Notes: generated by a model from the letters alone, not told the origin. A stretch of DNA of 50,583 bases from CAMLHP01 sp035712285 (GCA_035712285.1 DASTBA010000067.1:1-50583), one strand, 5' to 3'. Counted from the stretch's first letter, positions 17,453 to 25,662 are shown. Made by a program: numbers and translations.

Positions 17453-18694
17453 ATGCAGCTGATCGAGGCGGTCCGCATGGCGCTCCGCGCCATCTGGGCG
17501 CAGAAGCTCAAGAGCTTCTTCTCCCTGGTGGGCGTGCTGATCGGGGTCACGTTCCTGATCGCGGTGGTGTCGATCGTGCAGGGGATGAACGTGTACATGG
17601 AAGAGCAGTTTGCCGACAAGCTGGTGGGCATCAACACGTTCCAGCTGCGGCAGCGGCCCAACATCGTCATGGAGAACATCACCGAGGACACCTGGCGCTC
17701 GTGGATGCGCCGGCCCCGCATCTCCTACGATGACGCGCGCTTCGTGCGGGGGCGGATGACCACGCCGGTGACGACCTCGTTCTACTGTTCCGACAACATG
17801 ACGATCTCCTACGGTGGCAAGCAGGCCAAGGACATCAATCTCGAAGGGACCGAGGCCACCTACTTCGACATCAAGAATTACGAGATCGCCTCGGGCCGGG
17901 CCTTCACCCAGCAGGAGGTGCGGACCGGCACCCCGGTGGTCGTGATCGGCTCGCTCCTGGCCGAGAAGCTCTTTGCCGGCGTTGATCCGGTCGGGAAGGA
18001 AGTCGGCATCAGCGGGCTGCTCTATCGCGTCATCGGCGTCGTCAAGGCCCAGGGCACGCTGTTCGGCATCTCGCTCGACAAGTTTGCCATCATGCCGTAC
18101 ACCGCCCCGGCCCGGCGCTGGATCTGCCCGCACAACGTGATGGACGAGTTCACGATCAAGGCCGCCAACCCGACGGCGATGCAGGCCGCCATGGGGGAGG
18201 TGGAAGGGCTCATGCGGGCGCGCCGGCACCTGAAGCCGCAGGAAGAGAACAACTTCGCGCTGCAGACCGCCGAGGGAGCCCTCAAGGGCTGGAAGAAGAT
18301 TTCCCGCATCCTGATGATGGCGCTGCCGGGACTCGTGGCCATCTCGCTGGTGGTGGGCGGGATCGTGATCATGAACATCATGCTGATGGCCGTGACCGAG
18401 CGTACCCGGGAGATCGGCATCCGGAAGGCGCTGGGCGCCCGGCGGCGCGACATCCTGGCCCAGTTCGTGGTGGAGAGCGCCACCATCTCGGTGGTGGGCG
18501 CCGGCCTCGGCATCGTGCTGGGCATCGTGCTGGCCATGGTGGTCCGCGCGCTTACGCCGATGCCGGCGGCGATCGCCCCGTGGTCGGTGGCGATGGCCGT
18601 GGCCCTGGGGCTGTTCGTGGGCATGGTGGCGGGCGTCTACCCCGCCAGCCGGGCCGCGCGCCTCGACCCGATCCAGGCGCTCCGGGCGGAATAG
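17453..18694 (+). CDS. FtsX/MacB-type permease, copy A
   Basis: This is an inner-membrane permease of 413 residues with the MacB core plus FtsX layout. The first helix follows a short amphipathic start (KLKSFFSLVGVLIGVTFLIAVV). A periplasmic domain of about 240 residues comes next. Three C-terminal helices follow, with the conserved cytoplasmic loop TERTREIGIRKALGARRRDI that contacts the ATPase. It begins one base after the ATPase stop (TGAGATG). The first 30 residues closely resemble those of the permease at 19966 and differ from the two intervening copies, so it belongs to subtype A. It probably pairs with the next gene as a heterodimer. Confidence 0.92.
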   Translation: MQLIEAVRMALRAIWAQKLKSFFSLVGVLIGVTFLIAVVSIVQGMNVYMEEQFADKLVGINTFQLRQRPNIVMENITEDTWRSWMRRPRISYDDARFVRGRMTTPVTTSFYCSDNMTISYGGKQAKDINLEGTEATYFDIKNYEIASGRAFTQQEVRTGTPVVVIGSLLAEKLFAGVDPVGKEVGISGLLYRVIGVVKAQGTLFGISLDKFAIMPYTAPARRWICPHNVMDEFTIKAANPTAMQAAMGEVEGLMRARRHLKPQEENNFALQTAEGALKGWKKISRILMMALPGLVAISLVVGGIVIMNIMLMAVTERTREIGIRKALGARRRDILAQFVVESATISVVGAGLGIVLGIVLAMVVRALTPMPAAIAPWSVAMAVALGLFVGMVAGVYPASRAARLDPIQALRAE

Positions 18695-18709
18695 GAACAG
18701 GAGAACGAC

Positions 18710-19951
18710 GTGCCCATCACCCGTGCCTTCGAGGGCGTCGGCATCGCCCTGGACTCCATCCGCGCCAACAAGGTGCGCGCCTTCCTGACGATCCTGGGCG
18801 TGGCCATCGGCGTCATGGTGGTGATCGCGATGGCCTCCGCCATCACCGGCATCAACCGCAGCGTCCAGAAGGAACTGGAGAGCCTCGGCCCGAAGACCTT
18901 CTTCGTCCAGCGGTACTTCCAGGGCGGCATCAACATCAGCGACGGCTCGGACGAGCTCTCGCCCTGGCGGAAGATGCCGTGGATCACGGTGGACGAGGCG
19001 AAGATGATCGCCAAGCTTCCGGCGGTGCAGTACGCGGTGTGGAACGAGAACGCGAACGGCCCGGTGTCGTACGAGGACACCCACCTCAAGAGCTCCAGCA
19101 TCCGCGGCAACAGCACCAACTGGATCTACACCTCGGGCGCCACCATCACCCAGGGGCGCAACTACACCGAGGTCGAGGCGGCGTCCAACGGCCATGTCGT
19201 GGTCATCAACGACAAGATGGCCGACATGCTGTTCGGGAACCGGGACCCGATCGGCCGGCAGATCAAGGTGTACGGCATCCCCTTCACCGTCCTCGGCGTG
19301 TACGTGGATGCAGCCGGCCTGTTCAGCGGGGAACCCTCGCCCACGCTCGCCATGCCGCATTCCACCTTCACGAAGGTGGCAGACTACTGGAAGGGCTGGA
19401 TGGACATCGCCGTCACGCCCAAGGATGCGTACACCGTTGCCGAGGCGCAGGACCAGGTGACCGCGGCCATGCGGGTCCAGCGGAGCCTCCGCCCCGACCA
19501 GGACAACAATTTCGCGCTGGTGAGCCAGGACCGCCTGCTGGACTCGTTCAACAAGGTGACCCGCGGCTTCTTCCTCGTCATGCTGGCACTCTCGAGCGTG
19601 GGCCTCATGGTGGGCGGCGTCGGTGTGGTGGCCATCATGATGATCTCGGTCACCGAACGCACCCGCGAGATCGGGGTTCGCAAGGCGCTGGGGGCCACGC
19701 GGCGGGAGATCATGTTCCAGTTCCTGGTGGAAGCCGCCACGCTCACGCTCGTGGGCGGCGCCTGCGGCATGGCACTCGGGGCCGTGATTGCCGGAATGGT
19801 GCGAGCCTGGACCCCGCTGCCGGCCGCCATTCCGCTCTGGAGCGTGGTGCTCGCGGTGGCCGCGTCCACCATCACCGGGGTGTTCTTCGGGCTCTACCCC
19901 GCCGCCAAGGCGAGCCGGCTGGATCCGGTGGAGGCGCTGCGGTACGAATGA
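18710..19951 (+). CDS. FtsX/MacB-type permease, copy B
   Basis: This is an inner-membrane permease of 413 residues with one N-terminal helix (KVRAFLTILGVAIGVMVVIAM), a periplasmic MacB-type domain and three C-terminal helices around TERTREIGVRKALGATRREI. The segment LGPKTFFVQRYF after helix 1 matches the permease at 21207 (VAGPTTFYVMRFW) rather than its immediate neighbours, so it is subtype B. It starts with GTG at 18710, with AGGAG eight bases before. Fifteen bases separate it from copy A. A leaderless-type promoter may start after it, dividing the operon into two pairs. Confidence 0.92.
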   Translation: MPITRAFEGVGIALDSIRANKVRAFLTILGVAIGVMVVIAMASAITGINRSVQKELESLGPKTFFVQRYFQGGINISDGSDELSPWRKMPWITVDEAKMIAKLPAVQYAVWNENANGPVSYEDTHLKSSSIRGNSTNWIYTSGATITQGRNYTEVEAASNGHVVVINDKMADMLFGNRDPIGRQIKVYGIPFTVLGVYVDAAGLFSGEPSPTLAMPHSTFTKVADYWKGWMDIAVTPKDAYTVAEAQDQVTAAMRVQRSLRPDQDNNFALVSQDRLLDSFNKVTRGFFLVMLALSSVGLMVGGVGVVAIMMISVTERTREIGVRKALGATRREIMFQFLVEAATLTLVGGACGMALGAVIAGMVRAWTPLPAAIPLWSVVLAVAASTITGVFFGLYPAAKASRLDPVEALRYE

Positions 19952-19953
19952 GT

Positions 19954-19966
19954 TAGCTTCCCCCCA
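19954..19966 (+). promoter_or_regulatory. Possible leaderless promoter of permease A' (TAGCTT, six C, ATG)
   Basis: TAGCTT (19954-19959) is followed by exactly six bases and then the ATG at 19966. That is the spacing from a -10 box to +1, so RNA would start at the A of the start codon. No ribosome site precedes this ATG. The desulfurase gene shows the same arrangement. Confidence 0.5.
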
Positions 19967-21210
19967 TGCCCCTGTCCGAAGCCCTGCGGCTGGCCCTCCA
20001 GACCATCGCCGCCAGCAAGCTCCGCTCCTTCTTCACCCTGCTCGGCATCATCGTCAGCGTCGCGTTCCTGGTCGCCGTGGTCGCGATCATCCAGGGGATG
20101 AACGCCTATGTCCGCGAGAACCTGACCGGCGCGATCATCGGGACCAACGCCTTCCAGATCCGCCGTGACCCGATCCAGGTGGGGCTGCTGAGCGACAGCG
20201 CCGTCCGCGCCATCGCCAAGCGGCCACGGGTCACGCGCGAGGATGCCGAGGCGGTCGCCGCCGCCCTGCCCGATGCGCGGGCGGTGGCGCTTCAATCCGG
20301 CTGGCCCACGCCGTCCGCCGACGTTTCGTGGCGGGCCCAGCAGCTCAAGGGCATCCTCACCTTCGGCATCACCCCGCCCTACCAGCTGGTGCAGGATTAC
20401 CAGTTCCACGCCGGCGAACCGCTCACCGAGCCGGACGTGCGGGAGCGCCGGCCGGTGGCCGTCCTCGGCTACGATGTCGCCGAGAAGCTCTTCGGCGTGC
20501 CGGAATCGGGCCTCGGCCAGAAGATCCGCGTGGCCGGCCGGGAGATGACCGTCAAGGGCGTGATCGCAAAGAAGGGACGGGTCCTGGGCCAGAGTTTCGA
20601 CTCGTTCGTGCTGCTGCCGCTCACCACCTTCGAGGGCATCTTCGGCCGCCGGCTCACCAACGTCGTGTCGGTCAAGATGAACACGGCGGATGAGGTGGCG
20701 GACGGCATGGAGCGGGCTGAGGAGGCAATGCGGGTGGCGCATCGGCTCAAGCCCGGCCAGGCCGATGACTTCGCCGTGGACAAGGCGGACGCGCTGGTGG
20801 CGTTCTGGAAGAACCTCACCCGCATCCTCTTCGCGATCATTCCGGCCGTGGTCTGCATCGGCGTGGTGGTGGGCGGCATCGTCATCATGAACATCATGCT
20901 GATGTCGGTCACCGAACGCACCCGGGAGATCGGGATCCGGAAATCGCTCGGTGCCAGGCGGCGCGACATCCGGCGGCAGTTCCTGATCGAGGCGATCATG
21001 CTCTCCGCCCTGGGCGGCGCCATCGGGATCGCCGCCGGCTGGGGGCTGGCGCTCCTGGTCGGTGCCTTCTCGCCGCTGCCGGCCCGGGTCACCGCGTGGA
21101 GTGTCGCCCTGGCGCTCACCCTGGGCGCCGGCACGGGGATCGTGTTCGGTGTGTACCCGGCGATGCGCGCTGCCCGGCTCGATCCCATCACCGCGCTCCG
21201 GGCCGAATGA
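19966..21210 (+). CDS. FtsX/MacB-type permease, copy A'
   Basis: This 414-residue inner-membrane permease is closely similar to the copy at 17453. The N terminus reads KLRSFFTLLGIIVSVAFLVAVVAIIQGMNAYV against KLKSFFSLVGVLIGVTFLIAVV in copy A. The C-terminal loop is TERTREIGIRKSLGARRRDI. The periplasmic domain (about 50-280) is more diverged than the membrane parts, as expected if the duplicates bind different partners or substrates. No Shine-Dalgarno sequence is seen; a TAGCTT box six bases before the ATG suggests a leaderless transcript. Its stop overlaps the next start (ATGA). Confidence 0.92.
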   Translation: MPLSEALRLALQTIAASKLRSFFTLLGIIVSVAFLVAVVAIIQGMNAYVRENLTGAIIGTNAFQIRRDPIQVGLLSDSAVRAIAKRPRVTREDAEAVAAALPDARAVALQSGWPTPSADVSWRAQQLKGILTFGITPPYQLVQDYQFHAGEPLTEPDVRERRPVAVLGYDVAEKLFGVPESGLGQKIRVAGREMTVKGVIAKKGRVLGQSFDSFVLLPLTTFEGIFGRRLTNVVSVKMNTADEVADGMERAEEAMRVAHRLKPGQADDFAVDKADALVAFWKNLTRILFAIIPAVVCIGVVVGGIVIMNIMLMSVTERTREIGIRKSLGARRRDIRRQFLIEAIMLSALGGAIGIAAGWGLALLVGAFSPLPARVTAWSVALALTLGAGTGIVFGVYPAMRAARLDPITALRAE

Positions 21211-22463
21211 ACCTGCTGCCGCGGCGCCTGATCCGTTCCGTCGCCGAGGGCGTGACGATCGCCTTCGACGCGCTCCGCTCCAACAAGCTCCGGAGCGCGC
21301 TCACGGTGCTGGGCGTGGTCATCGGCGTCACCACCGTCATGGCGATGGCGAGCATCGTGCAGGGGGTGCGCTCCCAGATCATGAACAGCATCGAGGTGGC
21401 GGGCCCGACCACCTTCTACGTGATGCGGTTCTGGTCCCAGACGCCGGTCGACCCGAACAACCTTCCCTATGAAGTCCGCATCCGGCCGGTGCTTCGCACG
21501 TCGGATGTCACGGCGATCCGGGGAGAGCCCGCAATCCGCTATGCCGGCCTCTGGGTGCAGCTCTTCGAGCGCATCGAGTACCAGGGCGCGCGCACCCAGG
21601 TCATGACCATCTTTGCCGGCGACGACCACTACATGGACGTGCAGGGAGGCACGCTGCTCCGGGGGCGCTTCTTCACCCGCAGCGAGCTCTCGGGCGATCC
21701 GGTGGCGGTGCTGGAGCAGGAAGTGGCCAACCGGCTGTTCGGGCGGATCGACCCGCTGGGCAAGGTGGTGCGGATCGGCGACAAGGCGCTCACGGTGATC
21801 GGCATCTACGTCAAGCCCGACAACATCTTCGAGCCGCCGACGCAGGAAATCGGTGCCATCGTCCCGTACCAGATGGCACGATTCAACTACCGGTACGACG
21901 AGACCAATGCCCTCTTCATCATCGTGAAGCCGAGGGACGGCGTCACGGTGGACAACGCGATGGATGAAGTCACGGTGGCCTTGCGCCGGAGCCGCGGGCT
22001 CCGGCCCGGCATGCCCAACACCTTCGACCTGATCGGCCAGGACAAGATCCTGGAGACGGTGAACAGCCTGACATCGGTGTTCTTCCTGGTGATGATCGCG
22101 CTTTCCGGCGTCGGCCTGCTGGTGGGCGGGATCGGCGTCATGGCCATCATGATGGTGTCGGTGACCAGCCGCACCCGGGAGATCGGCATCCGCATGGCGC
22201 TGGGTGCCACCCGGCGGGAGATCCTCTGGCAGTTCCTCGTGGAGGCGGCCACGCTGACCCTGGTCGGCGGCATGCTCGGTATCCTGATGGGGCTCGCCGC
22301 CGGTGAACTGCTGAAGCGGGTGATGGGGCTCGAATCGGCGGTGCCGGTCTGGAGCGCCGTGGTGGCCGTGTGCGTCAGCGTCGGCATCGGCCTCGCCTTC
22401 GGCGTGCTGCCGGCCAACCGCGCCGCGCGGCTCGATCCGGTGGAGGCGCTCCGGTACGAATGA
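21207..22463 (+). CDS. FtsX/MacB-type permease, copy B'
   Basis: This 418-residue inner-membrane permease is of the same subtype as the copy at 18710. Helix 1 is KLRSALTVLGVVIGVTTVMAMASI and the segment VAGPTTFYVMRFW follows. The C-terminal loop reads TSRTREIGIRMALGATRREI. The ATG overlaps the stop of copy A' by four bases; 37 open codons upstream lie inside copy A' and are discarded. With A' it completes the second A-B pair of the operon. No second ATPase gene follows; an inverted repeat and the deacetylase gene come next. Confidence 0.92.
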   Translation: MNLLPRRLIRSVAEGVTIAFDALRSNKLRSALTVLGVVIGVTTVMAMASIVQGVRSQIMNSIEVAGPTTFYVMRFWSQTPVDPNNLPYEVRIRPVLRTSDVTAIRGEPAIRYAGLWVQLFERIEYQGARTQVMTIFAGDDHYMDVQGGTLLRGRFFTRSELSGDPVAVLEQEVANRLFGRIDPLGKVVRIGDKALTVIGIYVKPDNIFEPPTQEIGAIVPYQMARFNYRYDETNALFIIVKPRDGVTVDNAMDEVTVALRRSRGLRPGMPNTFDLIGQDKILETVNSLTSVFFLVMIALSGVGLLVGGIGVMAIMMVSVTSRTREIGIRMALGATRREILWQFLVEAATLTLVGGMLGILMGLAAGELLKRVMGLESAVPVWSAVVAVCVSVGIGLAFGVLPANRAARLDPVEALRYE

Positions 22464-22478
22464 CGAGTCGGACCAGGC

Positions 22479-22530
22479 GGACAGGACGGACACGTGCCGG
22501 CCCGTCTTGTCCGCCCTGTCCGTCCTGTCC
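22479..22530. repeat. 14-base inverted repeat with tandem TGTCC units
   Basis: GGACAGGACGGACA (22479-22492) and TGTCCGTCCTGTCC (22517-22530) are perfect reverse complements separated by 24 bases. The right half continues a nine-base tandem pattern (TGTCCGCCC, TGTCCGTCC, TGTCC from 22508), and GGCGGACA at 22477 can pair with TGTCCGCC at 22508 as an alternative. It lies between the permease stop and the deacetylase start and may end efflux-operon transcription. Confidence 0.65.
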
Positions 22531-22541
22531 ATCTTGCCCCT

Positions 22542-23258
22542 ATGCCCACCGACCTCCTCGCCATAGCCGCCCATCGGGACGACGTCGAGCTCACCTGCGC
22601 CGGCACCCTGATCCGCGCTGCCGACCAGGGCCATTCCACCGGCATCCTGGACCTCACCGCCGGTGAAACCGGGACACGGGGGAGCGCTGACCTGCGGGGT
22701 GAGGAGGCGGCCCGCGCCGCGGCGATCATGGGCGTCACCGAACGCCGGAACGCCGGCCTGCCGGACGCCCACCTGGCCAATACCGACGCGATGCGCCGCA
22801 TCGTGGTCGAGCAGATCCGGCACTTCCGGCCCCGGGTGGTGATTCTTCCCTTCCCGATCGGGCGGCATCCGGATCACCGCGTCAGCTCCGAGCTGGCGCG
22901 GGACGCCTGCTTCCTGGCGGGGCTCGCACGCTATGACGCCGGCGGCGAGCCGCACCGCCCGCACAAGATTCTCTACGCACTGGCGTACCGCGAGGATCCG
23001 GTCAAGCCGACCTTCGTGGTGGACGTGAGCCCGCAGTTCGAGCGGAAAATGGCGGCCATCCGCTGCTATGCAAGCCAGTTCGACGGCGCCCGTGCTGCCG
23101 GCGAGATCTTTCCCACCGGCCAGGACCTCTACTCGCTGGTGGAGACCCAGAGCCGCCATTACGGATCCCTCATCCGTGCTGGGCACGGGGAGCCCTTCTT
23201 CACGCACGAGACGGTGCTGGTGAATGACGTGGTGCAGCTGGAAGTCCAGAGCATGTAG
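22542..23258 (+). CDS. bshB1: BshB1-like LmbE-family N-deacetylase
   Basis: This is a zinc-dependent deacetylase of 238 residues. In bacillithiol synthesis BshB1 removes the acetyl group from GlcNAc-malate. The zinc motif AHRDDVELTCAGT (residues 10-22) corresponds to AHxDDxE, and HPDHR carries the third His. The segment GILDLTAGETGTRGS followed by EEAARAAAIMG and NAGLPD is characteristic of BshB1 within the LmbE/PIG-L family. I chose the ATG at 22542; 16 open codons before it lie in the inverted repeat. A weak CATCTT box lies six bases before the ATG. BshA and BshC are not in the window. A cysteine desulfurase and mnmA follow, so the neighbourhood deals with sulfur and thiols. Other PIG-L deacetylases remain possible. 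Confidence 0.83.
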   Translation: MPTDLLAIAAHRDDVELTCAGTLIRAADQGHSTGILDLTAGETGTRGSADLRGEEAARAAAIMGVTERRNAGLPDAHLANTDAMRRIVVEQIRHFRPRVVILPFPIGRHPDHRVSSELARDACFLAGLARYDAGGEPHRPHKILYALAYREDPVKPTFVVDVSPQFERKMAAIRCYASQFDGARAAGEIFPTGQDLYSLVETQSRHYGSLIRAGHGEPFFTHETVLVNDVVQLEVQSM

Positions 23259-23276
23259 GCCTCGGGTTGCCGTCTG

Positions 23277-23357
23277 TGTCACCCTGAGGGCGCGTAGCGG
23301 CCGAAGGGACCGATCGCTGTAGACAGCCATGGCCCCTTCGCTTCGCTCAGGGTGACA
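23277..23357. repeat. Palindromic intergenic repeat element
   Basis: TGTCACCCTGAG (23277-23288) and CTCAGGGTGACA (23346-23357) are perfect 12-base reverse complements. Inside them CGAAGGG (23302-23308) pairs with CCCTTCG (23334-23340), so the element can form a long imperfect hairpin. Its look, with TGTCACCCTGAG outside and CGAAGGG inside, resembles the dispersed REP-like palindromes of many bacterial genomes. Only one copy is in this window, so dispersal is inferred. Confidence 0.7.
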
Positions 23358-23376
23358 GCGATGAGATCCGGCGGCG

Positions 23377-23396
23377 GCTGGCAGCGTTCTGCCAGC
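23377..23396. promoter_or_regulatory. Perfect eight-base hairpin upstream of cysteine desulfurase
   Basis: GCTGGCAG and CTGCCAGC pair perfectly around CGTT. The site lies 40-59 bases before the desulfurase ATG, just upstream of the proposed promoter. It could be an operator or the terminator of the deacetylase gene. Confidence 0.45.
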
Positions 23397-23423
23397 GACC
23401 TATCTCAATGGGCCATCGCGAGT

Positions 23424-23436
23424 TATCTTCCACCCA
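23424..23436 (+). promoter_or_regulatory. Possible leaderless promoter of cysteine desulfurase (TATCTT, six bases, ATG)
   Basis: TATCTT (23424-23429) is preceded by AGT and followed by six bases and the ATG at 23436, the exact spacing expected if transcription starts at the start codon. No ribosome site is present. The arrangement matches that at 19954-19966 base for base in spacing and nearly in sequence. Confidence 0.5.
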
Positions 23437-24611
23437 TGCCCAATCCCGTCTATCTCGACTGCGCCGCCACCACCCCGGTGCGCCCCGAGGTGCTGGAGGC
23501 CATGCTGCCGTACCTGGGGCACGAGACCTTCGGCAATCCGTCGAGCAGTCACCGCTTCGGCCGTGCGGCGCGCGCCGGCCTGGAGCAGGCCCGCCGCGAT
23601 GTTGCCGCGGCCGTGGACGCCGAACCCAGCCAGGTGATCTTCACCTCCGGCGGTACCGAGGCGGACAACCTGGCCATCGTCGGTTCCGCCCTCGCGGCGC
23701 GCGATCGAGGCGAGCCGATGGCGGTCTGCGTCTCCGCCATCGAGCACAAGGCGATTCTCGCGGCCGCACATCACGTGGCCCATCTCGGCGGCACCGAAGT
23801 GATCCTCCCCGTGGGGAGCGACGGCGTGCTGGATTTCGACGTGCTGGGCCGCGCCCTGGCCGGCAAGCCGGCAATCGTCTCCGTCATGTGGGTGAACAAC
23901 GAGACGGGCGTGGTGCAGCCGATCGCGGAGATCGCCGAGCGGTGCTGTACGGCCGGCGTCCGGCTCCACACCGACGCCGTGCAGGCTTTCGGCAAGCTTC
24001 CCGTCTCCGTCTCCACTGTCCAGTGCAGTTTCATGACCGTCTCCGGCCACAAGATCGGCGCCCCCAAGGGAATCGGCGCGTTCATCGTGCGCGACCGGAA
24101 GGGAGTCGAGGCGATCATCCACGGCGGCGGCCAGCAGTTCGGCATCCGGCCCGGCACCGAGAATGTCGCGGGCGCCGTCGCGCTCGCGGCCGCGGCGAAG
24201 CTCGCGATGGCGGAGCGGGAAGCGGAGCAGCGGCGGCTCACCGGGCTCCGGGACCGGCTGCTCGCGCGGCTCCGCGCCGCGGTGCCGGACCTCGCCGTGC
24301 CCGCCGAGCACGGACCGCGGGCCGCGCACATCCTGAGCGTGTGCGTGCCGGGCGCCGACAGCGAGGCGCTGCTCATGCATCTCGACCTCGCCGGCGTCGC
24401 GGCCTCGGGCGGCAGTGCCTGCTCCACCGGCGCCGTCGAACCGTCGCACGTGCTCGTGGCGCTGGGCGTGCCGCGCGACCTGGCGCTGGGCGCGGTGCGG
24501 TTCAGCTTCGGCCACGAGACGACGGAGGCGGACGTGGATCGCGCCGCCGAGGTCTTTCCCGGGATCGTCGCCAAGGTACGCACGCTGGCGGGAGCGCTCG
24601 GCCGTGCGTAG
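23436..24611 (+). CDS. Cysteine desulfurase (IscS/NifS family)
   Basis: This pyridoxal-phosphate enzyme takes sulfur from L-cysteine and passes it as a persulfide to iron-sulfur and tRNA thiolation pathways. It has 391 residues. It begins with the family signature VYLDCAATTPVRPEVLEAM and NPSSSHRFGRAAR. The PLP lysine is Lys206 in TVSGHKIGAPKG, and the catalytic cysteine is Cys329 in GSACSTGAVEPSHVL, followed by ALGAVRFSFG. The long active-site loop places it in the IscS/NifS group. I chose the ATG at 23436 because the conserved N terminus begins there. The mnmA gene starts inside its 3' end, so this desulfurase probably supplies sulfur for tRNA 2-thiouridine. Confidence 0.95.
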   Translation: MPNPVYLDCAATTPVRPEVLEAMLPYLGHETFGNPSSSHRFGRAARAGLEQARRDVAAAVDAEPSQVIFTSGGTEADNLAIVGSALAARDRGEPMAVCVSAIEHKAILAAAHHVAHLGGTEVILPVGSDGVLDFDVLGRALAGKPAIVSVMWVNNETGVVQPIAEIAERCCTAGVRLHTDAVQAFGKLPVSVSTVQCSFMTVSGHKIGAPKGIGAFIVRDRKGVEAIIHGGGQQFGIRPGTENVAGAVALAAAAKLAMAEREAEQRRLTGLRDRLLARLRAAVPDLAVPAEHGPRAAHILSVCVPGADSEALLMHLDLAGVAASGGSACSTGAVEPSHVLVALGVPRDLALGAVRFSFGHETTEADVDRAAEVFPGIVAKVRTLAGALGRA

Positions 24612-25662
24612 CAGGGTGCTGGTCGCCATGAGTGGCGGCGTGGACAGCTCGGTGGCGGCCGCCCGGCTGGTGGAGGAAGGCCACGACGTCATCGGCGCGA
24701 CGATGAAGCTGTTCTGCTACGGCGACTCGGTGCCCGACCGCCCCTGCTGCTCGCTGGATTCGATCACCGACGCCCGCGACGTCGCTCACCGGCTTGGCAT
24801 CCCGCATTACGTGCTCAATCTTGAGGACCGGTTCGGCCACGACGTGATCGGCAACTTCGTCGCGGAGTACAGCCGCGGCCGCACGCCGATCCCCTGCGTG
24901 CGCTGCAACTCCTTCACCAAGTTCCGCGACCTCCTGGCGCACGCCGACGCCCTGGGCTGCGATGCGATCGCCACCGGCCACTACGCCGTGGCGGAGGATG
25001 GCGCGCTCTATCGCGGCACCGATCCCGCCAAGGACCAGAGCTATTTCCTCTGGGGCATCGATCGCCGGGTGGTGGCCCGGATGCGGACTCCGGTGGGCTC
25101 CATGACCAAGACCGAGACCCGGGCGCTGGCGCGGAAGCTGGGTCTCGTCACCGCGGACAAGCCGGAATCGGTGGAGATCTGTTTCGTGCCCGATGACGAC
25201 TACGTCGCGGTACTGGAACAGCACCTGCCGGCCGATGCCCCGGCACTCACGCCCGGGCCGCTGGTGACCACCACCGGCGAGGTGATCGGCGAGCACGAGG
25301 GATTCGCCCGGTACACCATCGGCCAGCGAAAGGGGCTGCCGGGCGGGGCCGCCACGGCCCGGTATGTGGTGGCGATCCGGCCTGCCACGCGCGAGGTGGT
25401 GGTCGGCGGGGTGGATGAGCTCGCGGGGTGGAGCGTCACGCTGGACGAGGTGAACTGGCTGGCCGAGCCGCTCACCGCCGGCGATACCTGCGATGTGCAG
25501 CTCCGCTACCGCGCGCGCGCCGTGCCGGCGCGGGTCGAGTCGGCCGAGGGCGACCGGATCTCGCTCTCGCTCCTGGCGCCGGTGCGGGCGGTGACGCCGG
25601 GACAGTCGGGCGTGCTCTACGGACCGCGCGCCCGCGTGCTGGGCGGCGGCATCATCGCGTGA
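24604..25662 (+). CDS. mnmA: tRNA-specific 2-thiouridylase MnmA
   Basis: This cytoplasmic enzyme activates U34 of Lys, Glu and Gln tRNAs with ATP and replaces oxygen with sulfur. It has 352 residues. The PP-loop SGGVDSSVAA lies near the N terminus. The catalytic cysteines are Cys98 in PCVRCNSFTKF and Cys193 in VEICFVPDDDY. AKDQSYFLWGI and YTIGQRKGLPGG are further family signatures. Translation probably starts at the GTG at 24604, eight bases inside the desulfurase gene; no better start keeps the PP-loop. It is coupled to the desulfurase upstream, and its stop overlaps the GTG of the peptidase gene. Confidence 0.95.
   Translation: MRSRVLVAMSGGVDSSVAAARLVEEGHDVIGATMKLFCYGDSVPDRPCCSLDSITDARDVAHRLGIPHYVLNLEDRFGHDVIGNFVAEYSRGRTPIPCVRCNSFTKFRDLLAHADALGCDAIATGHYAVAEDGALYRGTDPAKDQSYFLWGIDRRVVARMRTPVGSMTKTETRALARKLGLVTADKPESVEICFVPDDDYVAVLEQHLPADAPALTPGPLVTTTGEVIGEHEGFARYTIGQRKGLPGGAATARYVVAIRPATREVVVGGVDELAGWSVTLDEVNWLAEPLTAGDTCDVQLRYRARAVPARVESAEGDRISLSLLAPVRAVTPGQSGVLYGPRARVLGGGIIA

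Noticed and set aside
17393..19360. Minus-strand frame of about 655 codons rich in His, Asp and Gly
   Set aside because: It is antisense to two permeases; the apparent repeats reflect codon bias, not a real His-rich protein.
20469..23330. Minus-strand open frame of about 953 codons
   Set aside because: It is antisense to two permeases and the deacetylase gene and crosses two intergenic repeats.
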